DNA of 64,000 nt from Pelagomonas calceolata (Eukaryota; Sar; Pelagophyceae; Pelagomonadales; Pelagomonadaceae): assembly GCA_918797485.1 (NCBI GenBank), contig CAKKNE010000006.1, forward strand, positions 2,294,001 to 2,358,000, given 5' to 3'. Shown here in pieces: positions 33,722 through 42,628 of this stretch. The notes below the pieces were generated by a model. It saw only the letters and a program-made list of their open reading frames with translations, did no database searches and was not told the origin of the DNA. Position 1 is the first letter of the stretch. Each line of letters starts with the position of its first letter. Made by a program: the position numbers and the translations under genes.

Positions 33722-34495
33722 ATGCCGCTGCGCGCGACCTGGCGCCACGCGCTCCTCGTCCTCCCCACGGTCCGCTCCTGGATGTCCTCCGCCAAAACGA
33801 ACGACGGCCTCGTGACGAATCTTGTGAGAGACGGAGTAGTGGAGAAAGGCGGCGCCGTCGAGAAGGCCCTGCGGCGCCTCGACCGCAAGAACTTCGCCGG
33901 GGCCGTGGCGCCGGCGTTTGGGCGCGGCGGCGGTATTGATGACCGCACGGCTTATGCGGATGCGCCGGTCCCCATCGGGCCGCGCGCGACGATCTCGGCG
34001 CCACACATGCACGGGCGGTGCCTCGAGCTGCTGGCGCCGCCTTTATTAGCCAAGGCCCAGGCCAGGGTCTTGGATGTTGGAAGTGGGTCGGGCTACCTGA
34101 CGGCGGCCTTTGCTCTACTGGGCCCGGGCGTCGCCGCGTACGGCGTCGACCGGGACGCTGGTTTAGTTGCTTTGTCGGTGAAAAACGTCGCGAAGGACAA
34201 TCTACAAAAAGAACTGGGCGACCGCGTCCGCTTCGAGCGGCGCGACGGCTGGACAGGTTTACCTGATTATGGACCCTACGACGCGATCCACGTCGGCGCC
34301 GCGGCCGAGACGATTCCGGACGCTTTACTGGACCAGCTGGCCCGTGGCGGCCGGATGATCATACCCGTCGGCGGCGTGAACGCGGCCCAGTCGTTGGTGC
34401 AGGTCGACCGCGATGTTTCGGGAAAGCTGTCGTCGAAGACGCTCTTCGGGGTGCGATACGTCGAGCTGGTGGACGAACGCGGGTCGATGGCGTAA
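33722..34495 (+). CDS. PCMT: Protein-L-isoaspartate O-methyltransferase
   Basis: A 257-residue protein from the ATG giving MPLRATWRHALLVLPTVRSW; another ATG at 33782 (MSSAKTNDGLV) would give the usual cytosolic length. The family repairs isoaspartyl residues using S-adenosylmethionine. Diagnostic segments are present: APHMHGRCLELLAPPL (substrate/SAM region), the motif I loop VLDVGSGSGYLTAAFA, the acidic end of strand 2 (YGVDRD), YDAIHVGAAAETIPDALLDQL, and GGRMIIPVGG. The first 20 residues of the long form could be an organelle-targeting sequence. All core motifs look intact. Confidence 0.92.
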   Translation: MPLRATWRHALLVLPTVRSWMSSAKTNDGLVTNLVRDGVVEKGGAVEKALRRLDRKNFAGAVAPAFGRGGGIDDRTAYADAPVPIGPRATISAPHMHGRCLELLAPPLLAKAQARVLDVGSGSGYLTAAFALLGPGVAAYGVDRDAGLVALSVKNVAKDNLQKELGDRVRFERRDGWTGLPDYGPYDAIHVGAAAETIPDALLDQLARGGRMIIPVGGVNAAQSLVQVDRDVSGKLSSKTLFGVRYVELVDERGSMA

Positions 34496-34609
34496 GGCCC
34501 TTTTTGTGTGATTTCTTATCGCGTCGACGGCGTAGGGGAGACGCAGTGTGAGAGTCGTGTCGCGAGCGTCGACCGTGACGGCGTTGGGGGGCAGAATACG
34601 ATAGAAACC

Positions 34610-37600
34610 TTACGGTGGCTCGTCCATCACGCGCACGGAATCCGGCGCCCGCGCCTCGTCGCGCCGCGCGACCAAATAGATCGATTCCAAGTGCTTTTCA
34701 TAGTCCGGCGCCGGCGCCGGCGCCCCGACACAAGCCTCCTCGTCGAACTCCTCGAGCTGGTCGCCGCCCAAAAAGACGGCTTCGATCGGTGGCGGAGTTT
34801 GCGCTGGTGGTGGACTCTCGGACGGCGCCGCCACTTCGATGCCCCGCAACGCGTCGGACACGCAGGACACCTCGAACGCGAAGGTCCGCTTCGTCGCGTC
34901 GGCGCGCATGCGCTCGCGCTCGTCACCCAGCAGCTCGTCGAGCGGCTCACTTAACAACTCGAAGCCCTCATCATTTTCAAAGGCCGCCTTCGCGCTTGGC
35001 GTCTGCGCGAGGCAGTAGGCCGCGCCGAGTAATCTCTCAACAATCGCCTCACCCGTGTGCTCGACGTCGCGCGCTCTGTTCACCCCTTCTAGTAATAAGT
35101 GGATCGCCTGGATCGGCTCATTCACTTCCGAAGCGTGGTCCGCCAGCGAATTCACCAGAGATGCGGACAAAGCCGCCGCGACGACGCCGTCCACAGATCG
35201 GACCCGCTCGATCAACTTTCCTGCTTCACCAGCGACGCGCTTCGCAATGGCGTCCTCTAATGTCAACCTCTGCAGCGCGACGGCGGCGTAGGCCGTCTGC
35301 GCACTCGTCGCCTCCTTCATAATTAATGAAAGTAGCGCGTCGACGAGATCTCCATCAAACTTGGCGGCAGCCTTCTTCGGGCTGGCCTTCTTCGGGGCGG
35401 TCCTCTTGGGATGCCTCTTCCGCCACGCCGCCTGGATCTCCCGCACCGCCTCGTCCTGCTCCTCCTCCTCGGAGTCCTCGAAGAACCTAGCGCCAAACGC
35501 CTTTGCTGCTTTTCGAGCTTGTTGCTTCTGTCTCCAGGCCGCCTGGATGATCTCCGCGCACTCCTCCATCTCCTCCTCCTCTTCACTATCTTCGCACTCG
35601 TACGGGACGAAGGGCTTGGCCTCACTCGCGACGCCCAGGAGCAGGTACTGGCGGCCTTCTGCATGGGCCGCGATGCGCGCAGTGAGACACGTTATGAGTC
35701 TTCCACAAACATCTAATGACGATAGTCTTGCTACGAGCTTGCCATTCATCACACCTAAAATATCTTCCCGTATCAGGACTTGGAGCGTGGCCGCCGTCCG
35801 CAGATCTCCCGCGTCGGCGTCCGGCATGCGACCACACAAAGCAGCTAAGACTTCAGGCGTGTCCACACTCGCTCTTAGTTTAGGTCCATCGAGAGGCGGC
35901 GGGAGCCACAACGCCAGAGCTTTTTTAGCACCTTTGGAATCGACGTCGGGTACATTCGTCTCCACATCAGAAAAAGCGCCGTGCTCCCGCAGCGCCTTCT
36001 GGATGTCATTTAACCTTGTCTTCACTCTCAACAGAACGCGAGCCGGCCGCCCCTCGACGAAGTTGCCATCCTTTAGCGTCTCGTCTCCACAATCATTATC
36101 ATCATCGTCTGCCGTGGCAACCCCTCTAGCTTGCTCGACGTCGTGGACCAACCAAGCACACACGACCAACAACTCCAACGCCGCCTTTGAGACGTGGGCC
36201 TTCTCCTGTCTCGCATGCAATGTAGCATTAACAAGTCCAGTCTGCCAAGTCTCGTACGCGCGAAATAATACAAGTAATTTCGGCGGCGCGACGCGCGGCA
36301 ATTCCTTCACGAACACATCCCGTAACTCGTCGCAGGTCTTCTCCTTGAGTAGGAGCCACTGGTCGTCGCCCTCTTCGAATAGAGGTGAGAAAGTAGCATG
36401 ACTCCACGGCTTCTTTAGTTGTGACAATACGTTGTAAGTATTGTCCTTGTTCACCGCCAACAGGGCGTCCTTCAGAGCCGCATAGGATGCTCGTTCTTCC
36501 GCTCCTGAAGGGGCATCAGATTGATCATGTGCTCGGCGTCGTTTCCGACACGACCCTAGAGCAAATAGAGCGGCACAGGTGACGCGTAGCCGCGCCAACG
36601 CTTGCTGATGCTGTGCGCGTATAGGTACATGCCGCAACCATCTTTTTTCAAAGGTCGCCCGGCGTTCCCCGCGCAGGCACTCGATGAGCGAGTCGGCGGC
36701 TGTATTGGCGTACTTTTGCGCCTCCCCCGCACCCAAGAACGCAGCCACCGGGGGAGGCTGTCGACCCGGACATAGTCGCTCCGCCCTTAATGCATCTTGG
36801 GCGGCCCCGAAGCCCGCAAACGCCAGCAACTCGTCGACGAGGTCCCAGACCCGATCCAACATCCGCGCGGCGCCTATGGAAGGATCTTCCTGATCGTCCA
36901 ACAATTTGGCGGCCAACTCCCGCAATGATCCCGCCGCCGCGGCGTCGTTGGCGCTCATCTCCGCGATGCTGGCTCGGTGCTCGGCATGTGCTTCAGAAGC
37001 TTTGGCCTTGTCCTTTTCGCTCTGCAAGGACGCTTGTTTTGCCGAGGACGCATCTAATTTAAAGCGCATGGCCGTCTCGCCGCGTTTCGCTAGACTAACT
37101 TCGGCGTCGCAGGCCGACTGGGCCGCTCGGACGGCGTCGTCCCTCTGTTGATTGGCCTCTTCGATGCGAACAGCAGCACTCCGCGCCGCTTCCTCCAACG
37201 AGTCCTGGTTCGCTTTTCTGGAAGCGAGCTCCTCCTCCGCTTTCTGCGTGCGTTCGCGACACTCCACTAACTCTGCATTATTATTGGCTATTGTATTCTT
37301 CAATGAATCCCGCTCACTGATCAGCGCGTCGCGCTCGGCCAGGGCCTGCTCCGCGTCCCTCGCTTTACGTTCCGCTTTGTCCTGCTCCACGCTCAGCTCT
37401 ATTAGTTTCTTCTCACTCTCCTCTTGCGCGGCGACAGCTCGCGCCTCGGCAGCCTTGGCCTCGTCCCGATAGACCACGGACTTGTTCTGTTCCCGCTGCA
37501 ACGCATCGCGCAACTGCTTGATCTCCCTCCGCAACTTGCGCTGCGCGTCCTCCTCATCGATTAATTGGTCTCGTAATTGGTCTCTTTGATGGACCAATCG

Positions 37601-37861
37601 ATCACAATCATCTCTCAGTGAATTCTCCCGCTGACTAAATGATTCTTGCGACGTCTTCAGGTCCGCGACGCGCCTTCGGTCGAGCTGTTCGTATCTACGC
37701 GAGCCTTCTAGGGCCGTGTCGCGGGACTTTCTGGCGCGCTGCGTCTTGCTGCGCTCCTTGCCGAGCTCTTCGACGAGCTCATCGGCTTCCACTCCTCTCG
37801 GAGTAGTATCTTCTTCTCGCTTGTGGAGCGCCTTGCGCATCGTGACCATACGCTTAAACAT
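34610..37861 (-). CDS. Large coiled-coil protein with IQ motifs
   Basis: A 1083-residue protein. Residues about 30-310 are an almost unbroken coiled coil rich in Glu, Arg, Ala and Gln (RDQLRDQLIDEEDAQRKLRR, SEKDKAKASEAHAEHRAS). A predicted globular helical region follows (residues about 320-730). Two IQ-like calmodulin-binding helices separated by an acidic tract lie in the last third (AEIIQAAWRQKQQARKAAKA, VREIQAAWRKRHPKRT). A second helical block resembles Armadillo/HEAT helices (TAYAAVALQRLTLEDAIAKR). The layout suggests a cytoskeletal, centrosomal or flagellar protein; no specific orthologue is recognised. No promoter motif is seen just upstream. Confidence 0.8.
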   Translation of the reverse strand: MFKRMVTMRKALHKREEDTTPRGVEADELVEELGKERSKTQRARKSRDTALEGSRRYEQLDRRRVADLKTSQESFSQRENSLRDDCDRLVHQRDQLRDQLIDEEDAQRKLRREIKQLRDALQREQNKSVVYRDEAKAAEARAVAAQEESEKKLIELSVEQDKAERKARDAEQALAERDALISERDSLKNTIANNNAELVECRERTQKAEEELASRKANQDSLEEAARSAAVRIEEANQQRDDAVRAAQSACDAEVSLAKRGETAMRFKLDASSAKQASLQSEKDKAKASEAHAEHRASIAEMSANDAAAAGSLRELAAKLLDDQEDPSIGAARMLDRVWDLVDELLAFAGFGAAQDALRAERLCPGRQPPPVAAFLGAGEAQKYANTAADSLIECLRGERRATFEKRWLRHVPIRAQHQQALARLRVTCAALFALGSCRKRRRAHDQSDAPSGAEERASYAALKDALLAVNKDNTYNVLSQLKKPWSHATFSPLFEEGDDQWLLLKEKTCDELRDVFVKELPRVAPPKLLVLFRAYETWQTGLVNATLHARQEKAHVSKAALELLVVCAWLVHDVEQARGVATADDDDNDCGDETLKDGNFVEGRPARVLLRVKTRLNDIQKALREHGAFSDVETNVPDVDSKGAKKALALWLPPPLDGPKLRASVDTPEVLAALCGRMPDADAGDLRTAATLQVLIREDILGVMNGKLVARLSSLDVCGRLITCLTARIAAHAEGRQYLLLGVASEAKPFVPYECEDSEEEEEMEECAEIIQAAWRQKQQARKAAKAFGARFFEDSEEEEQDEAVREIQAAWRKRHPKRTAPKKASPKKAAAKFDGDLVDALLSLIMKEATSAQTAYAAVALQRLTLEDAIAKRVAGEAGKLIERVRSVDGVVAAALSASLVNSLADHASEVNEPIQAIHLLLEGVNRARDVEHTGEAIVERLLGAAYCLAQTPSAKAAFENDEGFELLSEPLDELLGDERERMRADATKRTFAFEVSCVSDALRGIEVAAPSESPPPAQTPPPIEAVFLGGDQLEEFDEEACVGAPAPAPDYEKHLESIYLVARRDEARAPDSVRVMDEPP

Positions 37862-38191
37862 CTTGCCCTACCAATGGGCTGCCTGCTCTTATTGGTGTTT
37901 ACTGCGTCGTGCGCCGAGGAAAGGCTGCCCCCTCGGTGCAGAGGTGCGCCTCGAGGCCGCGGCGACGGCTCGCGCGCTGGCAAACGACGAATGCGGCGCA
38001 CAACGGCGCGTAAGCCAGCGCCCGGTGCACGATTTTGAGCTAGCGTGCGGGTCGCGGCGGCGAGGGCTCGGCGGTGACCTTGAGCGCCCCAAGAGCCGTA
38101 CTCGCCCGCCCGGACCCCTCCGAGCACCATCTCGGCGACGCAAACCACGCCCGCGCGAGGATCGACGCGATAGACTTGAGCTACTTACACA
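37862..38191. other. Intergenic region between tandem minus-strand genes
   Basis: A 330-bp GC-rich spacer between the coiled-coil gene start and the TLC gene stop. I see neither a gene nor the CTAG motif in it. Confidence 0.5.
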
Positions 38192-38887
38192 CTAATCGGC
38201 TTTGCCCGACGGCGTCCAGTTCCGGAACCGCGCGTTCTCGACGGCCTGCCTGGCAGCACACAACCCGATACCGACGACGGGGAAGATGATCCGCGACGCC
38301 ATGCCGACATTTTCGTAGTGCAGCGAGTACCAGACGCCGAAGGACGCCGAGACGAAATTTGATAAAGTCATCCAGGGGAACAGCAACAGGTGCAAGGTCC
38401 GGTTTTTCGGAAACTGCGACTGCAGACCAAAGACCGCGGAGCCCAGCTCTAGCGACGTGACGCAGGCACAAAATAAAGCGGATACGTCTGAAGGGTAGCC
38501 ACACAATGAAGCCAACACAAGCCCGAGGCAGACGACGTGGTGCGCCAATAGTACTGGAGTTATGGGTAAAGTTAAATCTTTTACGAGGTACCCGAAGAAC
38601 GCGTGGTGGAACATTCGGTGAAAGTAGTACACATTGCCATACGACCGGAGCCACTCCGTCAGAGGACCGCCGTGCTCCGCGACGCACAAGCCACATAAAA
38701 CGGGAAACACCAGAAATTGGTGCGTGACCCCGTTCCACCAGCTGAAGCGCGGGCTCCCGGCGATGACTTCTTGCGAGCGCTTGGAGCCGAAGCGCTTGAA
38801 GAGCTCGTTTATTATGAGGCCGCCCGCCGTCCACGTTAAGCAGCCTTGTCCGTGGAGCTGCCACCACTGCGTTTGGAGGAACGCCAT
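38192..38887 (-). CDS. TLC-domain multi-pass membrane protein
   Basis: A 231-residue protein with about six hydrophobic helices (GVTHQFLVFPVLCGLCVAE, LLAHHVVCLGLVLASLCGY, VSALFCACVTSLELGSAVFG, MASRIIFPVVGIGLCAARQ). A histidine-rich loop (VYYFHRMFHHAFFGYLVKD) and the paired histidines of LLAHHVV match the TLC family (TRAM/LAG1/CLN8, TMEM56-like), which handles ceramide or lipid sensing in the ER. The length is typical of small TLC proteins rather than ceramide synthases. It is divergent from the first MYND/RING-CH gene across promoter motif copy 9. Confidence 0.8.
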   Translation of the reverse strand: MAFLQTQWWQLHGQGCLTWTAGGLIINELFKRFGSKRSQEVIAGSPRFSWWNGVTHQFLVFPVLCGLCVAEHGGPLTEWLRSYGNVYYFHRMFHHAFFGYLVKDLTLPITPVLLAHHVVCLGLVLASLCGYPSDVSALFCACVTSLELGSAVFGLQSQFPKNRTLHLLLFPWMTLSNFVSASFGVWYSLHYENVGMASRIIFPVVGIGLCAARQAVENARFRNWTPSGKAD

Positions 38888-39004
38888 GCCTTATCGGTGG
38901 CGGCGGCGCTGCGAGGACAACGGCAGGGCAGCGAAAACAGCACGGGAGCGCGTAGCCTTGCCGTAGCGAGTCGACGCAGCAAATTTGCAAGTTATGGTAT
39001 CCGC

Positions 39005-39027
39005 CTTAGCGGCAGTAAGATACTAGC
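39005..39027 (-). promoter_or_regulatory. CTAG inverted-repeat promoter motif, copy 9
   Basis: Read on the minus strand it is GCTAGTATCTTAC followed by GCCGCTAAG. It lies 84 bp before the MYND/RING-CH ATG (39111) and 118 bp from the TLC gene ATG (38887). Confidence 0.6.
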
Positions 39028-39110
39028 CCGCTCTCCCGATCGCATCGCACAGCTCCCTAGCCCCCAAATCGCTGCCCAAACGAGGGCGTCGTGCTACAGC
39101 TGCCCCCAGG

Positions 39111-40307
39111 ATGATTATCCTCACGAGCTGCGCCCACTGCGCGGCCCCGCTGGAGATCATGGGCAAGAAATGCGGCCGCTGCTTCACGCGCTACTGCGGG
39201 GCGGACTGCCAGAAAGCGCACTGGAAGGCGGAGCACAAGCAAATGTGCGGACAAATAAGGCTCGGCGGCGGCGCGGAGAAGTACAACGCCGACCGTAAAT
39301 ACGCGGAGGCCGTCGAAACCGCGTTCTGGGCGTGCAAGGAGGAGACCAAGGGCCAGACGTGCTACATTTGCATGGAGGAATTCAAAAGCGTGACGAACGA
39401 GGGCCTCGTGACCAACTTTTGCGCGTGCCGGGGCGGCTCGAGCTACGCCCACGTGTCCTGCGTCGCGACGCAAGCTCGGGTCGTCGTCGACGACGAGACG
39501 TCGAATGAGTCGGCCGAGAGTAGGTGGAATCGGTGGAACGCGTGCCGCCTGTGTGGGCAGCGCTACCACGGCCGCATGCAATGGGCGCTCGGGTGGGCGT
39601 GCTGGCAGACGTATACGTGTCGAGATGCCGTGGAGTATAATTGGCAACGGCTGTGCGCCATGGGTGTATTGGGGCGAGGTCTCAAGGGCGTGCGTCGCAT
39701 GAAGGAGGCACTCGTCGTCCAGGAGGCCGAGATCGCCACGCACAAGCTCCTACATCCGAACAGTGACGGGCACCGCCTCGGACTCATGCATAATGTGGCT
39801 GGTACCTACATGAATCTGGGCCTACGCGATAAGGCGCTCGAGCTCCACCGACATATTTGTGGACCCAACGGGCTGGCGGCCGCGTTTGGCGCCACGCACG
39901 AACACACCTTGCGCTCGAAGTTGAGTTTGTCGTCTGCGCTCATCGAATGCGCGCAACACGAGAAGCCGCAGTTATTCCGCGAGGCAAGGTCGCTGACGGA
40001 AGAGTATATCCCCGTCGTGGACCGGGTCTTGGGGCCTGATCACGAATGCTCGCTCCAGCTCCGAGAAAACCGCGTGGAAGCCATAATGAACGACACCAGT
40101 AGCACGCCGGGCGACCGCGCCGAGGCCAAGGCCGTCTGTGAGGACGCCACGCGCCGGGCGCGCCGGGTGTTCGGGGCCTCGCACCCGGTCACGGTCCGCC
40201 TCGCACAGCAATCCAAGGACGTGGCCAAGTTCCTGACCGCCTTGGAACAACGTCGGAGCCTCGCCGCGAAGCTCGAACCCGAGGAGAACGCGGAGGAGGT
40301 CGACTGA
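39111..40307 (+). CDS. MYND / RING-CH / TPR protein, member 1
   Basis: A 398-residue protein. Residues 7-46 are a MYND zinc finger (CAHCAAPLEIMGKKCGRCF, CGADCQKAHWKAEHKQMC). Residues about 84-150 form a RING-CH (RINGv) module: CYICMEEF, CACRGGSSYAHVSC, and WNACRLCGQRYHG. RING-CH domains are usually ubiquitin ligases that recognise substrates at membranes or through adaptors. The C-terminal 220 residues are TPR-like helical repeats (LMHNVAGTYMNLGLRDKALE). A paralogue with the same domain order lies at 56999. Linkage of a MYND finger to RING-CH and TPR repeats suggests a soluble E3 with a protein-recruiting arm; this is inference. Confidence 0.82.
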   Translation: MIILTSCAHCAAPLEIMGKKCGRCFTRYCGADCQKAHWKAEHKQMCGQIRLGGGAEKYNADRKYAEAVETAFWACKEETKGQTCYICMEEFKSVTNEGLVTNFCACRGGSSYAHVSCVATQARVVVDDETSNESAESRWNRWNACRLCGQRYHGRMQWALGWACWQTYTCRDAVEYNWQRLCAMGVLGRGLKGVRRMKEALVVQEAEIATHKLLHPNSDGHRLGLMHNVAGTYMNLGLRDKALELHRHICGPNGLAAAFGATHEHTLRSKLSLSSALIECAQHEKPQLFREARSLTEEYIPVVDRVLGPDHECSLQLRENRVEAIMNDTSSTPGDRAEAKAVCEDATRRARRVFGASHPVTVRLAQQSKDVAKFLTALEQRRSLAAKLEPEENAEEVD

Positions 40308-40362
40308 GAAGGTGGTACTAGGTAGCTCGCTTAAATTACTAGTAATCTGTTTAGTAGTACCC

Positions 40363-40980
40363 TCAAGGGACGATCTCGAACACCTCGCCGACGACCTCCT
40401 TCCACTGCGTCTCCCGCTCGCACTTGAGCCAGAAGTCCGAGTTCAGGTACGTCTCCACATCCGAAACGCTCTCGAAGAAGTAGCAGCCCCCGATGACGTC
40501 CCGGTCCTTCGAGTCGCGCGACTCCCAGCGCGCGCGCAGGATGTGCTTGCAGATGAGGCCCGGCTGCGCGGCGAAGGCCGCCGAGAAGTCCTCGCAGGCC
40601 GGCTCGGCGCCGATCATCGCCTCGAACTCCTTGCCGCTCGGCCCGTCGAGCTGGCCGTTGATCACAAGGACGGCCTTCGCATCCTCGAGCGACCGCTTCG
40701 ATTTTTTTAGCGTCTCGGTGCTCGTCGGCTCGCAGACCTCGAAGCTGCGCGCGAATTCGCTCAACCTGAGATCGTGCTCCGTCGCGAAGAGGTCCTTCTC
40801 GTCGTTGAAGCAGGCGACGAAGCCCGTGGTGCTGCCGGACGCCAGGCCCAAAACTTTGAGCTTTGGTGCATTGACGGTCACCTCCCTGAGCTTGTGGGCG
40901 TAGGCGGCATCACTGGGCAGCGGCGCATCGACGCCGTCGTCGCTGTTGACGACGGCCACGTAGGGGGCGAGCTGCACCAT
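40363..40980 (-). CDS. Hypothetical protein, possible dimeric alpha/beta-barrel domain
   Basis: A 205-residue protein starting MVQLAPYVAVVNSDDG. The C-terminal half (GLICKHILRARWESRDSKDR, then IGGCYFFESVSDVETYLNSD) recalls YdhR/ABM-type monooxygenase folds, in which a sheet residue pattern G-G-x-Y-x-F-E precedes a helix. There is no obvious active site and no signal peptide. The frame remains open for about 120 codons upstream, but that part overlaps the antisense end of the methyltransferase gene and looks like a shadow. Function not assigned. Confidence 0.65.
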   Translation of the reverse strand: MVQLAPYVAVVNSDDGVDAPLPSDAAYAHKLREVTVNAPKLKVLGLASGSTTGFVACFNDEKDLFATEHDLRLSEFARSFEVCEPTSTETLKKSKRSLEDAKAVLVINGQLDGPSGKEFEAMIGAEPACEDFSAAFAAQPGLICKHILRARWESRDSKDRDVIGGCYFFESVSDVETYLNSDFWLKCERETQWKEVVGEVFEIVP

Positions 40981-41102
40981 TTTAAGCTGCCCAAAGAGCG
41001 TGCAGCGCTCAGATTTCTGCAGAGCGCGCGGGTCGCGGGCCGGCGGGTGAGCGAATTGACGAATGCTCCCCCGCCACGCCGTCGACGCGGGCTCAAAACA
41101 AC

Positions 41103-42251
41103 CTACTTCCCCCCCTTCTTCCGCCGCCGCCCAGTCTTCTTCGAAGCCCCGCCGCCGCCGTCCGCCCAGGACACGTTTTTTTTGGTGGCGCGCGGCGGGG
41201 ACCCGGGCGGGATTAAGGCGGATTTTGGTGAAGGCGGCGGCTGCGGCACGACCATGAAGGCCCGGATCGTCTGCGGCGACCGCCGCCGCCAGGCGCCGTC
41301 GGGGATCTCGCCGATGACGAGGCCGTTCTCCACACAAGCCTTTTGGAATTTCGCGAGCGTGCGCGCGGCGTTCGGCGTCGACGCCTCGTCGGAGACAATT
41401 AAGGCTTTTGCGTTCCGTTGTCGTGCGAACAATGCGACGAGTGTTTGCAACAAAGGCTCATGTAATGACGCATTGTAGGTGCAGTCGCACGCTAAGATAA
41501 GATCGCCGATCAAATCCGCCGGTAGGGGCTCGCGCCAGTCGAGACACCTCGCACTGATACGTGTCTGACCGTTCGCCAACAAATTCTCGCCGAGTTGGGC
41601 CATCGACGCTTGCATCTCCGTCGCGATTACCGACGACGCGCCCAGGATAGCCGCCGCGACGGCGGGCACGCAGCACCCTCCACCTAATTCTATGATGGCT
41701 TTGTTTTGCACATCCACGACGCCGTCTTCGAGTAACCTTGAACAGGCCAAGGCAGCGGGCCAGAGCGTCCGCAGCCCGTCGCAGCCGTCGTCGTCGTCCG
41801 CGGCGTCCTCGAGGGCGTGGACCTCGCAGCCGTTTATCAGTACCGTGCGCCGCCACCTTGCAGCCTTGGCCTCCCAGAGACCCGCCTTTCCAAGATCCTC
41901 GCCGCCGCGACACAAAGCTATCGAACCATCGTCTGCAGATGTTGATGAGGCGTGGCAGTCGCTCGCGAAGGCCCACGCCGTGCCCGTGCCGGTTTTGATC
42001 AGCACGCAGTCGGCGAGGCGTCTCTCTACTTTGCCTCGGCAGCGCACGCGTCCGGCCGGCGCCCACCGCGCGCAACTGATATCCGCGTTCGTCTCGAGCC
42101 GCCCGACGTTCGCGACGCCGCGGAAGCGGCCCGCGTCGTCTCCTTTAATGTTGCAGGCCTTTGCGAGTCCTCGCGCCCATAGGTCCACTGCTTTTCTCGT
42201 CTCCTCGTCGGTCTTGCCACTGAACGAGTTGCGACGGTTGCGCCGGCCCAT
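41103..42251 (-). CDS. SAM-dependent methyltransferase (METTL21/FAM86-like)
   Basis: A 382-residue protein. A seven-beta-strand methyltransferase core spans residues about 150-300: WPAALACSRLLEDGVVDVQN, the motif I loop IIELGGGCCVPAVAAA, the acidic strand-2 end (VIATEMQ) and the strand-4 motif LILACDCTYN. The D-C-x-Y pattern with an upstream LW-P-A-A-L segment fits the METTL21/FAM86 class of protein lysine methyltransferases. Before it lie 110 residues of unrecognised sequence, and the tail is basic (KKTGRRRKKGGK), perhaps nuclear. The substrate is unknown. It is divergent from the MATE gene across motif copy 10. Confidence 0.75.
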   Translation of the reverse strand: MGRRNRRNSFSGKTDEETRKAVDLWARGLAKACNIKGDDAGRFRGVANVGRLETNADISCARWAPAGRVRCRGKVERRLADCVLIKTGTGTAWAFASDCHASSTSADDGSIALCRGGEDLGKAGLWEAKAARWRRTVLINGCEVHALEDAADDDDGCDGLRTLWPAALACSRLLEDGVVDVQNKAIIELGGGCCVPAVAAAILGASSVIATEMQASMAQLGENLLANGQTRISARCLDWREPLPADLIGDLILACDCTYNASLHEPLLQTLVALFARQRNAKALIVSDEASTPNAARTLAKFQKACVENGLVIGEIPDGAWRRRSPQTIRAFMVVPQPPPSPKSALIPPGSPPRATKKNVSWADGGGGASKKTGRRRKKGGK

Positions 42252-42302
42252 CGCTGCGCCGCCGCGACGGCGTGGGGCTGCCTTTTGCTCTTTTGCTCTT
42301 TT

Positions 42303-42325
42303 GCTAGTGCCTTTGTGCCGCTAGC
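42303..42325 (+). promoter_or_regulatory. CTAG inverted-repeat promoter motif, copy 10
   Basis: The site reads GCTAGTGCCTTTG followed by CCGCTAGC, preceded by TTTT. It lies 52 bp upstream of the methyltransferase ATG (42251) and about 304 bp upstream of the MATE ATG (42629). The rest of this 377-bp spacer has nothing else I can name. Confidence 0.65.
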
Positions 42326-42628
42326 ACGATTATCGAATGGTGGTCAGAGCCCTGAACAGCACGTGAACGCACGCCGACGTGGCCCGAGTGCCACCGAAAC
42401 AAGAGAAAGAGGCTCTTGATTGTACATAGAGCGAGAGACAGCAAAAGCGGCAATAACAAAGCAGTGTGTCATCGCAGAGCACACACTGACGAACACCGCA
42501 TCCAACACCAGAGCTTCGCGTGTGGTGCCTCACACGAGCCGAGCTGCGAGTAGCTCGTACCAGAGAGCTCCGCGTGGTGCCTCACAAGGCGAGCAAGGCG
42601 TAACGCATAACCGTAACGAGTGGCCACC